Part shown: piece by piece, positions 6,346 through 14,649 of the stretch | How positions within the stretch are numbered: the first letter of the stretch is position 1 | Layout of the letters: every line of letters begins with the position of its first letter | Assembly: GCA_021204735.1 (NCBI GenBank) | Contig: JAJPYV010000265.1 | Location: forward strand, 1-19,541 | DNA from: Prevotella sp. | GTDB lineage: Bacteria > Bacteroidota > Bacteroidia > Bacteroidales > Bacteroidaceae | DNA: 19,541 nt | Direction of reading: 5' to 3' | Program-made: the position numbers and the translations under genes | The notes under the pieces: model-generated | The model's database searches: none | What the model was told of the DNA's origin: nothing | The model's input: the letters and a program-made list of their open reading frames with translations, nothing else

Positions 6346-9138
6346 TCATTTTGTATCTCGCACACACCTTAAATTCGCTGCCGTCGCCTTCACTGAAAGT
6401 GGATATTCTTCTGGAAAAGGTTTTATCTCAATTGTATTTGGTTCTGCATGCCAGTGTGCGGCATCCACTTTTCTTATTGTATATGTCTTGCCGTTGCTTG
6501 TTACAACCATGTCTTTATCTACTGTGGCATTATTATAACTGCCGCATGTTCCGGCATGGACATTAATCTCTCCTGTATTATATCGGAAATCTTGCGTAGG
6601 GAAAAACGACACGGCGGGCCCTATACTGCCTTTCCACCCTTGCATATACATCGTAAAGCCATTTTGCTTGTTTATCACTGTCTTACTGTTCTCCACACAG
6701 TTCATCTTTGTGAATGGATTCGCATCATATTTCGAGTGAATGTTTTTCCCGTTTTTAGTAAATCCTAACCATATATCGCCTGATGATACTCGCCAACCGT
6801 AGGGACAGGGGTCGAATATTGTCTTGTTTGGTCCATAGTCGTCCTCCAAATATGCGTCTATTTTGTAAAGACTGTTGTAGTAGGCACTATTCTTGTCTTG
6901 ACTGTATATTTGATAGTCCCCATTTCCAGGATGTCCGCCTCCCCATAGGTAGTCGTCTTTCTCTGGCAACCAGTCGCCTCCGTTGTACCTAAAATATTCT
7001 GTTTGTGCGGTATGTGATATGCCTGATGCTATGAACATTGTGGGATGTCTCACTGATTGCTCTATTACGTAGTTGTTGTCATATCCTAATGTGGCACCTG
7101 GCACTTCTCCTGCTGCTTCGGTATAAAATACTTCTGTGCCTTGGGTTGCTCCTATCAGTCCAGTATTGCCTGTCAGGTCTATCTGCTGGTTTCTATTGTC
7201 ATATACTCCTATTTCTACTCTGTATGTTCCATTGCTTTCTTTGACATCGCCATCGGCAAATCCTGCCCACTGGGGGTCACCGTGCTTGGTTCCCGGATTA
7301 GTGATGTTTTTCACTTTATGTGCGGGGAATGGGTCTTTCCTGCCCCACTGATACAGTGTTCCGTATGTGTCGTAATTCACTTCTCCTGCTTTCTCTGGGT
7401 ATTCTGCCAATGCTCCGAGTGCGAGGTTCATCAACAGTCTCCCTGGTACAAATTCATCTGTGTTTATGCCGTTTATCGGATCCCATTTATAATGATAATA
7501 TTCCACCGCTCCTTTCTCAGGACTTACTCCTTCGTTGGGCACCCATATATGCCACGACCATAGTATGTTGCCTTCGCAGTTCTCGTCATCGTATGCAGCT
7601 ATAAGGGCATTTCCTGCTTTTGCTGTCTTTACGTATATTTTTCTGTGATATTCTATATATGATCTCAGGTCGGTTTCTATGTTCTCGTTTGGTGCTTCGT
7701 CTATCCACACGAGTTTCTTGCCGCCTTCGGTCGTTGGGTCGTTGTTGCCTATGCAGCCTTCTGACTGCCATATTATCTTCACGCCTCTTATCTTTTTTCC
7801 GTCATTCGCAGCTTTTCCTTTATATGATGAGTTCAGATAGGTGGTGAAATCGTATCTTTCTGCTATTTCTGGATTAAGCTGGGCTTCTTCTTTCAATTCA
7901 TTGCTCATTTCTTCATCCCTCACGTATGGATAGAATGCTATTGTCTCGCCTGGATAACTGGCTATCAGGCAGTTTGCTGATGGGGTGGTCAACTCGTTCT
8001 CGGTTATACCGATAGTCAACTTTATGTCGTAAATGTTGTTCCTGTTGATGTTCAGGTTCTTTCCTCTCTCCTCATTTTCTGCCACATCTGAAGTTGTGTC
8101 CCAACTGCCTGGATATGCAGTGTATGATGGCCTTGATAGTATGGTTGCTTTGTTGTCGCCTTCTCCGTATGTTACTTCTACATCAAGGTATGGTATCAGC
8201 CTTATTGCGTCTGTGGTGTCTTGCTCGTGTATGTTTTCTGGCACGTACATCACAAATGGACCGTATTGGGTCTTTCTACCGTCGTCTTGGGTTGTATTCT
8301 CATCGGGGGTGAACGACCTTGATATCTCAAAATTTATTTCTGAAAGGGTATTCGGATAATACCATGTACCATCTTCGTTGTAGGTGGTTGCCACTGTACA
8401 ACTTCTCGGTATGTGCTCTATCATTAAACTTGTCATGTTGGCATCGTATTTCTCCTCGTCTTTCAACGTTATGGTTACGTATAGTTTTGCGAACATTCTC
8501 TTTATTGTCACATTCAATCTGTCTCTACCGTTGCCGAAAATCCTTAAAGTTCCGTCCTCGCCTATACTTCCGCTCATGGGGATTGACATTTCTTCTTCTC
8601 TTGTAGATTCATCATCAACGCCAATCCTTATTGGGGCAGGATTGGGTATTGTTTGTTTTTTCAACTCTGTCAGCGTGGAAAAACCTGAGTTTAATGTCAT
8701 GGCTTCACTTGCCCATGTGTTGCTGCCTGTGTTTGCTACCACATATATCACGCATGGGTCTCCACCGTTGTTACTCAACTCAATGTTTGCTTCTTTAATA
8801 TTCCCCAACTCTTCTTGGTCGGTTATTTCATAATAGTTCGGGACTGTGATTAGTTGTTCTGTTTCATAATCATACTGGAACACCCAGATGTCGTTCACTC
8901 GCCTTTCTGCTTCTGTCTCGTCTGACGCTGCTCTTGTGGTCATCTCTATTGACAACTGTGCAACACTAAGGTCTAAACTCACTTTTACTATCTCTCCCTT
9001 ACTGCCCAACTGTCCGGTTGTCATTCCGTCGTCAAACAGTTCATCGGAGCATCCAGTAATGGCAACAAATACTGCCATTAGCGATAAAAGAATAATTATG
9101 TGTCTCTTTGTATTCTGAACTTTCTTTCTTAATGTCAT
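6346..9138 (-). CDS. Putative type V fimbrial tip adhesin, lipoprotein with FISUMP-like C-terminus
   Basis: A 930-residue protein, last in the fimbrial operon. It starts with a lipoprotein signal whose lipobox is ITGC (Cys30). Residues about 50-390 look like a fimbrillin fold: VSLDLSVAQLSIEMTTRA, VNDIWVFQYD, IYVVANTG, the RMFAKLYVTITL core strand near 214-225, and RNNIYDIKLTIG near 366. The segment NCLIASYPG (389-397) opens a second half with ILWSWHIWV (525-533), YQWGRKDPFP (596-605), FDPCPYGWRV (775-784) and a closing ANLRCVRD. These are landmarks of DUF4906/FISUMP-type domains seen at the tips or surfaces of Bacteroidales proteins. Arg69-Ala70 is a possible maturation site. Being the last and largest gene after an anchor and an accessory subunit suggests it sits at the pilus tip; its ligand is unknown. 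Confidence 0.8.
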   Translation of the reverse strand: MTLRKKVQNTKRHIIILLSLMAVFVAITGCSDELFDDGMTTGQLGSKGEIVKVSLDLSVAQLSIEMTTRAASDETEAERRVNDIWVFQYDYETEQLITVPNYYEITDQEELGNIKEANIELSNNGGDPCVIYVVANTGSNTWASEAMTLNSGFSTLTELKKQTIPNPAPIRIGVDDESTREEEMSIPMSGSIGEDGTLRIFGNGRDRLNVTIKRMFAKLYVTITLKDEEKYDANMTSLMIEHIPRSCTVATTYNEDGTWYYPNTLSEINFEISRSFTPDENTTQDDGRKTQYGPFVMYVPENIHEQDTTDAIRLIPYLDVEVTYGEGDNKATILSRPSYTAYPGSWDTTSDVAENEERGKNLNINRNNIYDIKLTIGITENELTTPSANCLIASYPGETIAFYPYVRDEEMSNELKEEAQLNPEIAERYDFTTYLNSSYKGKAANDGKKIRGVKIIWQSEGCIGNNDPTTEGGKKLVWIDEAPNENIETDLRSYIEYHRKIYVKTAKAGNALIAAYDDENCEGNILWSWHIWVPNEGVSPEKGAVEYYHYKWDPINGINTDEFVPGRLLMNLALGALAEYPEKAGEVNYDTYGTLYQWGRKDPFPAHKVKNITNPGTKHGDPQWAGFADGDVKESNGTYRVEIGVYDNRNQQIDLTGNTGLIGATQGTEVFYTEAAGEVPGATLGYDNNYVIEQSVRHPTMFIASGISHTAQTEYFRYNGGDWLPEKDDYLWGGGHPGNGDYQIYSQDKNSAYYNSLYKIDAYLEDDYGPNKTIFDPCPYGWRVSSGDIWLGFTKNGKNIHSKYDANPFTKMNCVENSKTVINKQNGFTMYMQGWKGSIGPAVSFFPTQDFRYNTGEINVHAGTCGSYNNATVDKDMVVTSNGKTYTIRKVDAAHWHAEPNTIEIKPFPEEYPLSVKATAANLRCVRDTK

Positions 9139-9195
9139 TATTCTGCCCTTGTCTTTTCTTCTTAATTTTTATTGGTTGTTTAAGTTTGCTTTCTT

Positions 9196-10365
9196 TCATT
9201 CTTCTTCGTCTATGTTTGTACCAAACTCAAAATCGTTCTCCCAAATATTGTCCCAACTGTTTTGAGTCACTTCAAACTTGCCGTTTCTCAGTCTTACTTT
9301 GAAACGGTAAATAGTGTTGCGCTGTATGTCGTAACGATCATCTGGCGCATTTTCCGTATATCCTCCTGTATAGTCTGCGAAATATATCTTGTATGGCCCG
9401 CTTTCCTTTCCTCGCTCATTGAGTTTTACTTCTATGTATGAATAGTCGTCTCCACTGTTGTCGTACTCATGCAGATAGGCTACCCATTTTTCTTTTATTG
9501 TATTGTCGTCTGAACGGTCTTGTACCTTCAGGAATTGCTTTTCCTTGTACTCTCCGTCATTGCTCGCATTTACCAAATGCAATCTTCTTATATTGTCATT
9601 CGACCACTTTCCGTACTGGTAATCACCTTGGGTGGTCACGCCGTATGGTGCACAATAACCTCTTTCGTTATAATTGCATATCCTCACATCTGAAAAAGTT
9701 GTTTCGAAGTCATCACCTAAGTCTAATATCACTTCTACTTTTGCCATGGCTCGCAACAGCGTTATCGGCTCTCCATACAACAGGGTTGCCTCTCCTCTTT
9801 GGAATTGCTTGTTCTCGTATTCTCTTACACCATAAAAGGGAAGTAGGTTATCATGACTTAATTCAAAATCTGTCTTTTGGCCAAACTTTCCGAGATTTGG
9901 GTTATCGGCGTTGTTGGGCTCACATATATCTGATATTGTCGTTATGCCTGTCTTTAAATCTTCATCTCTCGTATAGTTTTCTGTTCCCCAGTTGGCGAGG
10001 AACACTATCTTGAAATGGTCTGCGTTGTTTACTATCGCTTGTGATACTTCTCCCTTTATATTGTATGTCGTGTAACCATCATCTTCTGATACTGCAAATC
10101 CGCTCTGCCCGAACTTTGCTATGTATTTGTCATTCCCATCAAAAAAGTATATCCTGTAATCTCCCCGCGATACGTCTATATAGTTCTCAAACTGGTTTCC
10201 TGTCTCATATCCATTTGCGGCACTCTCACTCGCCATCGTCCTCACTGTTATGCCGACACTCATGGGCTTAATTTCATTCTGTATTTCTTTTTCTGCATCG
10301 TCAACACATGCTGTAAGCATTAACGACAATAGTGTTATTGTATGAATTATATGGCTTTTTCTCAT
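9196..10365 (-). CDS. Fimbrillin-like accessory subunit lipoprotein (type V pilus)
   Basis: A 389-residue protein with signal MRKSHIIHTITLLSLMLTAC; Cys20 is the lipidated residue (lipobox LTAC). The mature part has the strand pattern of FimA/Mfa-type pilins: YRIYFFDGNDKYIAKFG near 70-86, FKIVFLANWG near 118-127, LLRAMAKVEVILDLG near 203-217, and near the C-terminus IQRNTIYRFKVRL (347-359), the usual RN-x-Y motif before the last strands. Arg42 in VRTMASE could be the maturation site. It lies between the anchor gene (15 bp gap) and the tip gene (57 bp gap), a position like that of the Mfa3/Mfa4 or FimC/FimD accessory subunits of P. gingivalis. Which one it equals cannot be decided from the sequence. 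Confidence 0.8.
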   Translation of the reverse strand: MRKSHIIHTITLLSLMLTACVDDAEKEIQNEIKPMSVGITVRTMASESAANGYETGNQFENYIDVSRGDYRIYFFDGNDKYIAKFGQSGFAVSEDDGYTTYNIKGEVSQAIVNNADHFKIVFLANWGTENYTRDEDLKTGITTISDICEPNNADNPNLGKFGQKTDFELSHDNLLPFYGVREYENKQFQRGEATLLYGEPITLLRAMAKVEVILDLGDDFETTFSDVRICNYNERGYCAPYGVTTQGDYQYGKWSNDNIRRLHLVNASNDGEYKEKQFLKVQDRSDDNTIKEKWVAYLHEYDNSGDDYSYIEVKLNERGKESGPYKIYFADYTGGYTENAPDDRYDIQRNTIYRFKVRLRNGKFEVTQNSWDNIWENDFEFGTNIDEEE

Positions 10366-10380
10366 TGCACCTCCTTCTTT

Positions 10381-11406
10381 TTAAATTTCTGTGTTTTGCA
10401 GCACAACCTTCCATGAGTTTATGTATATATACATATCCAACCATCTGTCTCTCTCATCAAGGAAGAATATCATGTTGTACTCGTCTTGCCTGTCAAGAAA
10501 TTCCTGGTCTCCCATGTCTTTGTTGTAATAGCCTTTTACTAATAATACATAGTCTATCAACGGGATTGACAATACTTGCTCGCCAGTCTCGTTGTTCATT
10601 ACCGTCAACCGTGGACTATGCCCCTTAACTAATCGTGCGGTGGTCAACTCAGCTACTGCTGCTCCAAACATGTTGACCGCGCTTCCTGTATCTATGTCTG
10701 CCTCACCTTGCATTGTGTGCCATGCATAATAAGTTATTTGTTCATCATCCATCACACTGTTGTCCCAACCCATTTTGCCGTTGTTGTCGGTTATCTCAAA
10801 ACTAAACTTTTTGCTGTCTACCTTTTCGCCCGACATGTGCTGCAAAACTACCCTGAGCACGTTGGTATTTTTTACCAACGGCACAGTGTAATAATATGTT
10901 CCTGCTCTATCTGGAAAATCTTCTTCGGCTACATATCCGTGAAACAGTCGGTCAAGGTCGGTGTTTACGTATGCCTTGCCGTCTTTGTCATACAAACGGT
11001 TAAGTGTACACGTCAATTCACTACTAACATCGGTCACAGGAATAGTGAATGTCCCTTTATCTCTCGTGCCGCACCATGCCAACAAACTGTACTGTCCTGG
11101 CTGCACATCTACATCCATCATATATTCTTCTGCAGCAAGCTCATCTCCTTCTTCCGTCTTATGCCACACCACATTCCCCTGATTATCAATCAAGTAAAGT
11201 GTTACCCAACTGACCTCATGAGCGAATGCATCGGCATATTTCATATTGTAGTCATACCGGAACCTCACCTTGTAATTCACCGCGCATTCCCCTTCTCCAT
11301 CATATATCATCCCGTCGCATGCACTCAGCAACCAGATGCCAATCACAACTGCCACGTAATATAAGTATGCCAACACCCTTTTTCCTCTCCTCTTTATCCT
11401 GACCAT
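10381..11406 (-). CDS. FimB/Mfa2 family fimbrial anchor lipoprotein
   Basis: A 341-residue protein. A basic start (MVRIKRRGKR) and hydrophobic core end in lipobox LLSAC with Cys30. Features of the FimB/Mfa2 family follow: VNYKVRFRYDYNMKYADAF soon after the Cys, VSWVTLYLIDNQGNVVWHK, YSLLAWCGTRDKG near 106-118, RLFHGYV near 153-159, VPLVKNTNVLRVVL near 175-188, and the ending DMYIYINSWKVVLQN. In P. gingivalis Mfa2 anchors the pilus in the outer membrane and limits its length. Unlike the other three pilus proteins here, it shows no Thr-Arg-type cleavage site soon after the Cys, which fits a permanent anchor. It follows the major subunit gene after a 198-bp gap with two hairpins and a repeat. Confidence 0.88.
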   Translation of the reverse strand: MVRIKRRGKRVLAYLYYVAVVIGIWLLSACDGMIYDGEGECAVNYKVRFRYDYNMKYADAFAHEVSWVTLYLIDNQGNVVWHKTEEGDELAAEEYMMDVDVQPGQYSLLAWCGTRDKGTFTIPVTDVSSELTCTLNRLYDKDGKAYVNTDLDRLFHGYVAEEDFPDRAGTYYYTVPLVKNTNVLRVVLQHMSGEKVDSKKFSFEITDNNGKMGWDNSVMDDEQITYYAWHTMQGEADIDTGSAVNMFGAAVAELTTARLVKGHSPRLTVMNNETGEQVLSIPLIDYVLLVKGYYNKDMGDQEFLDRQDEYNMIFFLDERDRWLDMYIYINSWKVVLQNTEI

Positions 11407-11457
11407 AATCTCATAAACATCTTTAAGAATTTCTCAAGCAAGTTATCGCCAATGTAG

Positions 11458-11497
11458 GGACTTTAATTTATTAAGTCCGCTCGTTCTGAAAGAACGA
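11458..11497 (-). promoter_or_regulatory. Two adjacent hairpins between the major subunit and anchor genes
   Basis: A 7-bp perfect inverted repeat with a 3-nt loop (TCGTTCT / AGAACGA) lies at 11481-11497. Beside it, a GGACTT / AAGTCC inverted repeat spans 11458-11478. In the minus-strand transcript both would fold after the major subunit stop. No clear U-tract follows, so a full intrinsic terminator is not supported. RNA processing or partial attenuation that keeps major subunit mRNA above the downstream genes is a reasonable inference. Confidence 0.5.
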
Positions 11498-11550
11498 ATA
11501 CGCAACCGAATATCGCCACAAACTCAAGCAAGGAGCCACGCAAAATCGAA

Positions 11551-11585
11551 TTTTAAATTCTCAATTCTTAACTTTTAATTCTTAA
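11551..11585. repeat. 7-bp-period AT-rich minisatellite, copy B
   Basis: Five consecutive heptads (TTTTAAA, TTCTCAA, TTCTTAA, CTTTTAA, TTCTTAA) lie about 20 bp beyond the stop of the major subunit gene on the minus strand. As in copies A and D, a CTCAAGCAAG head precedes the tract (11523-11532), with an AAAATCGAA join. A second lone CTCAAGCAAG occurs at 11433-11442. Confidence 0.8.
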
Positions 11586-11604
11586 CTTGCGACCAACGGG
11601 AACA

Positions 11605-13545
11605 TTAGATCTCAACTTCTTGCTCAACAATCTTCCACGGCAATACATTTATTTCCGCACCTACATAGTATGTGTCGAGATAGTCTTTTGGGTCTGGCAC
11701 GATAACTTCGCCCTCGTCCACGATCCCCTTGCCGAGGTGTTCCAACGAGGTAATCGTAACATAGTAATGGTGGTTGCGTACAATACCGACATTACCCTCG
11801 TTCAGCAACTGTACCTTCGGTTGGTCATCTCCAGCGTTGGTCTCATCGTATGTATATTCGGAGTTCAGATGTTCTATCGGTATGTTATAGTACATCAATC
11901 CATTGACATAGCCTAATGCATCGGCATCCGCATTGAACTCATCAAACAGCAAAGTAATGACCTCCTTGTCGTCTATCTTCTCAAATGTCCCGTTATCACC
12001 TTTCTTGTATAATGTCGTCGTACTGAATTTGGAATTTGGCACCACAGCATAATAACCGTCTATATTCTCCTTACTATAATGGTATTCTTGCACGTCTCGC
12101 AATTTTTTCAACTCCACATACTGATAGTCGATATGCTTGTATGTCTTTGCACTTTCCTCTGCATTTTCGTCAACCACATAATATGCATTCAACCCTTTTG
12201 ACAAAATCAAGTGATTGATAACATAGTTGAGATATGTTTTCCCCATGAACAACTCGCCTTTATAGCGTACTAAGGTATCTGTCTTTATATCTTCGTTTTC
12301 GTCTAACGTGCAAACTCGTGCCTTCACCAATATACTGGTAATTGCTGGCGAGTTCTTGTACTTTAATACGTGATACAAATCGGTCGAGTTCTGTGCAGTA
12401 TTAGTGTTCTCTGCACAATAGTCATTCTCACCCATGCTCAACAACTTACTGTCTCCAGTGTTCTCTAAACTGACGTATTTCAGGTAGTCATTCAGCCACT
12501 CTGTCGATTTTTCCTCATTGTCTGGTGTGTTGCCTTCCGAGTTGGTCTTGTACTCATAGTCTATGCCGTAGTTGTATGACTTGCCCCAATAGCTTCTCTT
12601 GTTACTTGGGTCATTCCAAGTCCATGCATAACCTAAATTGTACTCTAAATCTTCATTGCTGCTGTTTGTCCACTTCTCATTGATGTTCTTAATCATATAA
12701 CTGTTTCTCGCCGTGGCGTTCAACTTCCAGCCAAGCAACTCAACATAGAGTTTGTCTGCTGCCATGCCGTCCTGAACATCTGCATTGGCATCTCCTGCAA
12801 CTGTCTCGTCAACCTCATACAGATAATGGGTTCTGTCTCCATCTACTATCTGCTTGGCCTTATTTTTCAGATTTTCATGAACATTCAACGTAACCTTCGA
12901 GGCAAGCCTCTCCACGTATATGTTTACGGGTGTCCCCAAATGCTCCTTGTCTATCGGCTCTAAATGGAAGTCTTTCTCCTCTACTTCTGTAACGAAATAT
13001 GGTATCTTTACTGATTGGTCATCACTGTTTTGATGTACATAACTCGTGGTACTCATCACAAAATTGTCCCCGTTCTTGATACTGCCCGACGTCCCTGTTG
13101 ACAGTAGCTTCTCAAACTCGTCAAGTGTCTCTCCTGCCTCAAACTTTGCAGGCTTGTTCAACACTGTTACTACATATTTCGGATAGTTCTTCTCCGTCAG
13201 TCCTTTCAATATCACTTGTGTATCACTCGTGAATTCTACATTATCTTCTTTAGGACTGCCAAGGTTGCCGTTCCATACCTCGCCCTCGCTTACAAATACT
13301 CCTTCCGAATCGAAGAAATAGAAATATGCGTTATTCACTCCGACTTCCCCAGGTTGGCTCGTCTCAAAATTACCATCTTTCGCCCTCGTAGTGGCGGCAG
13401 ATGTTCCTACGTCGCACAATCTGACTGTCATATAGGCTTTATCTCCCTCGAACACAGGCTTTTCGTTACCACTAAAGTCAATGTCCTCACTTGTACATGC
13501 GCACAGTCCAGCGCATGCTATCATTCCCAATATTAATTTTTTCAT
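11605..13545 (-). CDS. Mfa1-family fimbria major subunit (lipoprotein precursor)
   Basis: The main structural pilin of a type V pilus. I start it at the ATG at 13545, giving 646 residues beginning MKKLILGMIACAGLCACTSE. This is a proper lipoprotein signal (Cys17) with a purine-rich AAGAAG 9 nt upstream; ATGs further up would add a non-signal N-terminus. Family landmarks are GDKAYMTVRL near 35-42, VNNAYFYFFDSEGVFVSEG near 70-90, and the C-terminal NVGIVRNHHYYVTITSLEHLG followed by YYVGAEINVLPWKIVEQEVEI. Arg54-Ala55 in TTRAKDG is a likely cut site that would free the groove filled by the next subunit's strand. The protein is somewhat longer than P. gingivalis Mfa1. The gene lies directly upstream of the FimB/Mfa2 anchor gene, as in the known mfa locus. 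Confidence 0.9.
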   Translation of the reverse strand: MKKLILGMIACAGLCACTSEDIDFSGNEKPVFEGDKAYMTVRLCDVGTSAATTRAKDGNFETSQPGEVGVNNAYFYFFDSEGVFVSEGEVWNGNLGSPKEDNVEFTSDTQVILKGLTEKNYPKYVVTVLNKPAKFEAGETLDEFEKLLSTGTSGSIKNGDNFVMSTTSYVHQNSDDQSVKIPYFVTEVEEKDFHLEPIDKEHLGTPVNIYVERLASKVTLNVHENLKNKAKQIVDGDRTHYLYEVDETVAGDANADVQDGMAADKLYVELLGWKLNATARNSYMIKNINEKWTNSSNEDLEYNLGYAWTWNDPSNKRSYWGKSYNYGIDYEYKTNSEGNTPDNEEKSTEWLNDYLKYVSLENTGDSKLLSMGENDYCAENTNTAQNSTDLYHVLKYKNSPAITSILVKARVCTLDENEDIKTDTLVRYKGELFMGKTYLNYVINHLILSKGLNAYYVVDENAEESAKTYKHIDYQYVELKKLRDVQEYHYSKENIDGYYAVVPNSKFSTTTLYKKGDNGTFEKIDDKEVITLLFDEFNADADALGYVNGLMYYNIPIEHLNSEYTYDETNAGDDQPKVQLLNEGNVGIVRNHHYYVTITSLEHLGKGIVDEGEVIVPDPKDYLDTYYVGAEINVLPWKIVEQEVEI

Positions 13546-13609
13546 AATCATATTCTTCTTTATTATCATTGTTTTTATATTGTTATTTAATCTCCCAAGT
13601 AAAAAATAA

Positions 13610-13637
13610 CTTTTCACTTTTAACTTTTCACTTTTAA
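13610..13637. repeat. 7-bp-period AT-rich minisatellite, copy C
   Basis: Four heptads in two alternating forms (CTTTTCA, CTTTTAA, CTTTTCA, CTTTTAA). The stop codon and last codons (KLKVKS) of the DUF3868/OmpA-like gene lie inside the tract, so the repeat supplies coding sequence and stop on the minus strand. It has the same strand polarity as the other three copies but a CTTTT rather than TTCTT core. Confidence 0.75.
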
Positions 13638-14639
13638 CTTGAATTTATAATCAGTTCTTCTTATCCTCTTATAGCAGTTTTCCATTAGAATCTTGTACTC
13701 TTTCGGAAAACACCTCTTTATCTTCGTCTCCATTTCATCCAGGTCCCCACTACTATCATCATCTATTATGGATAATATTTCCCTCTTATGCTCCAAGGTA
13801 GACCCTTCCACATATCGCCGCACTCCTTCCCAGTCCTCTGGTTCGTAATCTATGCTTATCACTCCATCCCCAAATTTATACAACTGTTTCAAATAGTTGC
13901 GCAATGCTTCCGTGCGCCCTATCGCAAGTTCTCTGTTGTGTGCATACGTTCCCTCTGGTGAGGCATAACCTTTCAGCCACACCGACACAATAACAACACT
14001 CGTATCATTGCGTATGGAGTCTATAGTTGCGCATATCTTCGCCAATTCTTTCTGGTTGTCGAGATAATCTGGATATATCGTTGTCTTGTCAACGGGGAAT
14101 GTCACCGTTGCCAATCCGCTTATTATGCGTATGTTCTTTTCCTGTTCCAAACTGACATATTCTTGTTGTGGCTTGATTTCCTCATACTTGCCCAACATAA
14201 TATCGTTTTCTGCCAACACCGTGTTGCAGCATCCGTAGTCCTCGCGATGCATTATTATCTCTGCACCATCCATCCACTCTTGATATGCAACCAAAGTGTT
14301 GTATTCCAACAAATCCGGCACTTTCTTTGCTTTATAACTTTTCTCATCTGTGCCGCTCAACATATTCTTGCCGTTTTTGCGCCTGTAATGGATGTATCGT
14401 TCCCTGCCATACACGCCAACCGATGGCAAATCAATGGAATCTGTATTGTTTATCAGGCGTGGGGTCAGTAACACTGCCCGGTTACGCCCTACGTCAAGTC
14501 CAGACAGGTCCATCGTCATGTCCACCGAAAGGTATTTCCCGTTACGCTCAATGTTTACACCATCAGCGGACACTGACTGTGACCATGCAACGCTTATACC
14601 ACACAGTAATAATGTAATGATAAATATTGTCTGTTTCAT
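13620..14639 (-). CDS. DUF3868 domain protein with OmpA-like C-terminus
   Basis: I start it at the ATG at 14639, which gives 339 residues and the signal peptide MKQTIFIITLLLCGISVAWS, 10 bp after the stop of the upstream gene; an in-frame ATG 21 bp earlier would overlap that gene. The N-terminal half (VNIERNGKYLSVDMTMDLSG, AVLLTPRLIN) is the DUF3868 type that travels with Bacteroidales fimbrial loci. The C-terminal part has FPVDKTTIYPDYLDNQKEL near 181-199 and GYASPEGTYAHNRELAIGRT near 224-243, the OmpA-like fold that binds peptidoglycan in other proteins. It is thus an envelope protein that may connect the pilus base or outer membrane to the wall; this role is inferred. The last codons come from a 7-bp-period repeat. 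Confidence 0.85.
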   Translation of the reverse strand: MKQTIFIITLLLCGISVAWSQSVSADGVNIERNGKYLSVDMTMDLSGLDVGRNRAVLLTPRLINNTDSIDLPSVGVYGRERYIHYRRKNGKNMLSGTDEKSYKAKKVPDLLEYNTLVAYQEWMDGAEIIMHREDYGCCNTVLAENDIMLGKYEEIKPQQEYVSLEQEKNIRIISGLATVTFPVDKTTIYPDYLDNQKELAKICATIDSIRNDTSVVIVSVWLKGYASPEGTYAHNRELAIGRTEALRNYLKQLYKFGDGVISIDYEPEDWEGVRRYVEGSTLEHKREILSIIDDDSSGDLDEMETKIKRCFPKEYKILMENCYKRIRRTDYKFKLKVKS

Positions 14640-14649
14640 CTCGCTCTTT

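Noticed and set aside
13546..13617. Longer N-terminus for the Mfa1-type pilin
   Set aside because: The extra residues would put a polar stretch before the lipoprotein signal. The ATG at 13545 has a purine-rich site at good spacing and yields a normal signal.
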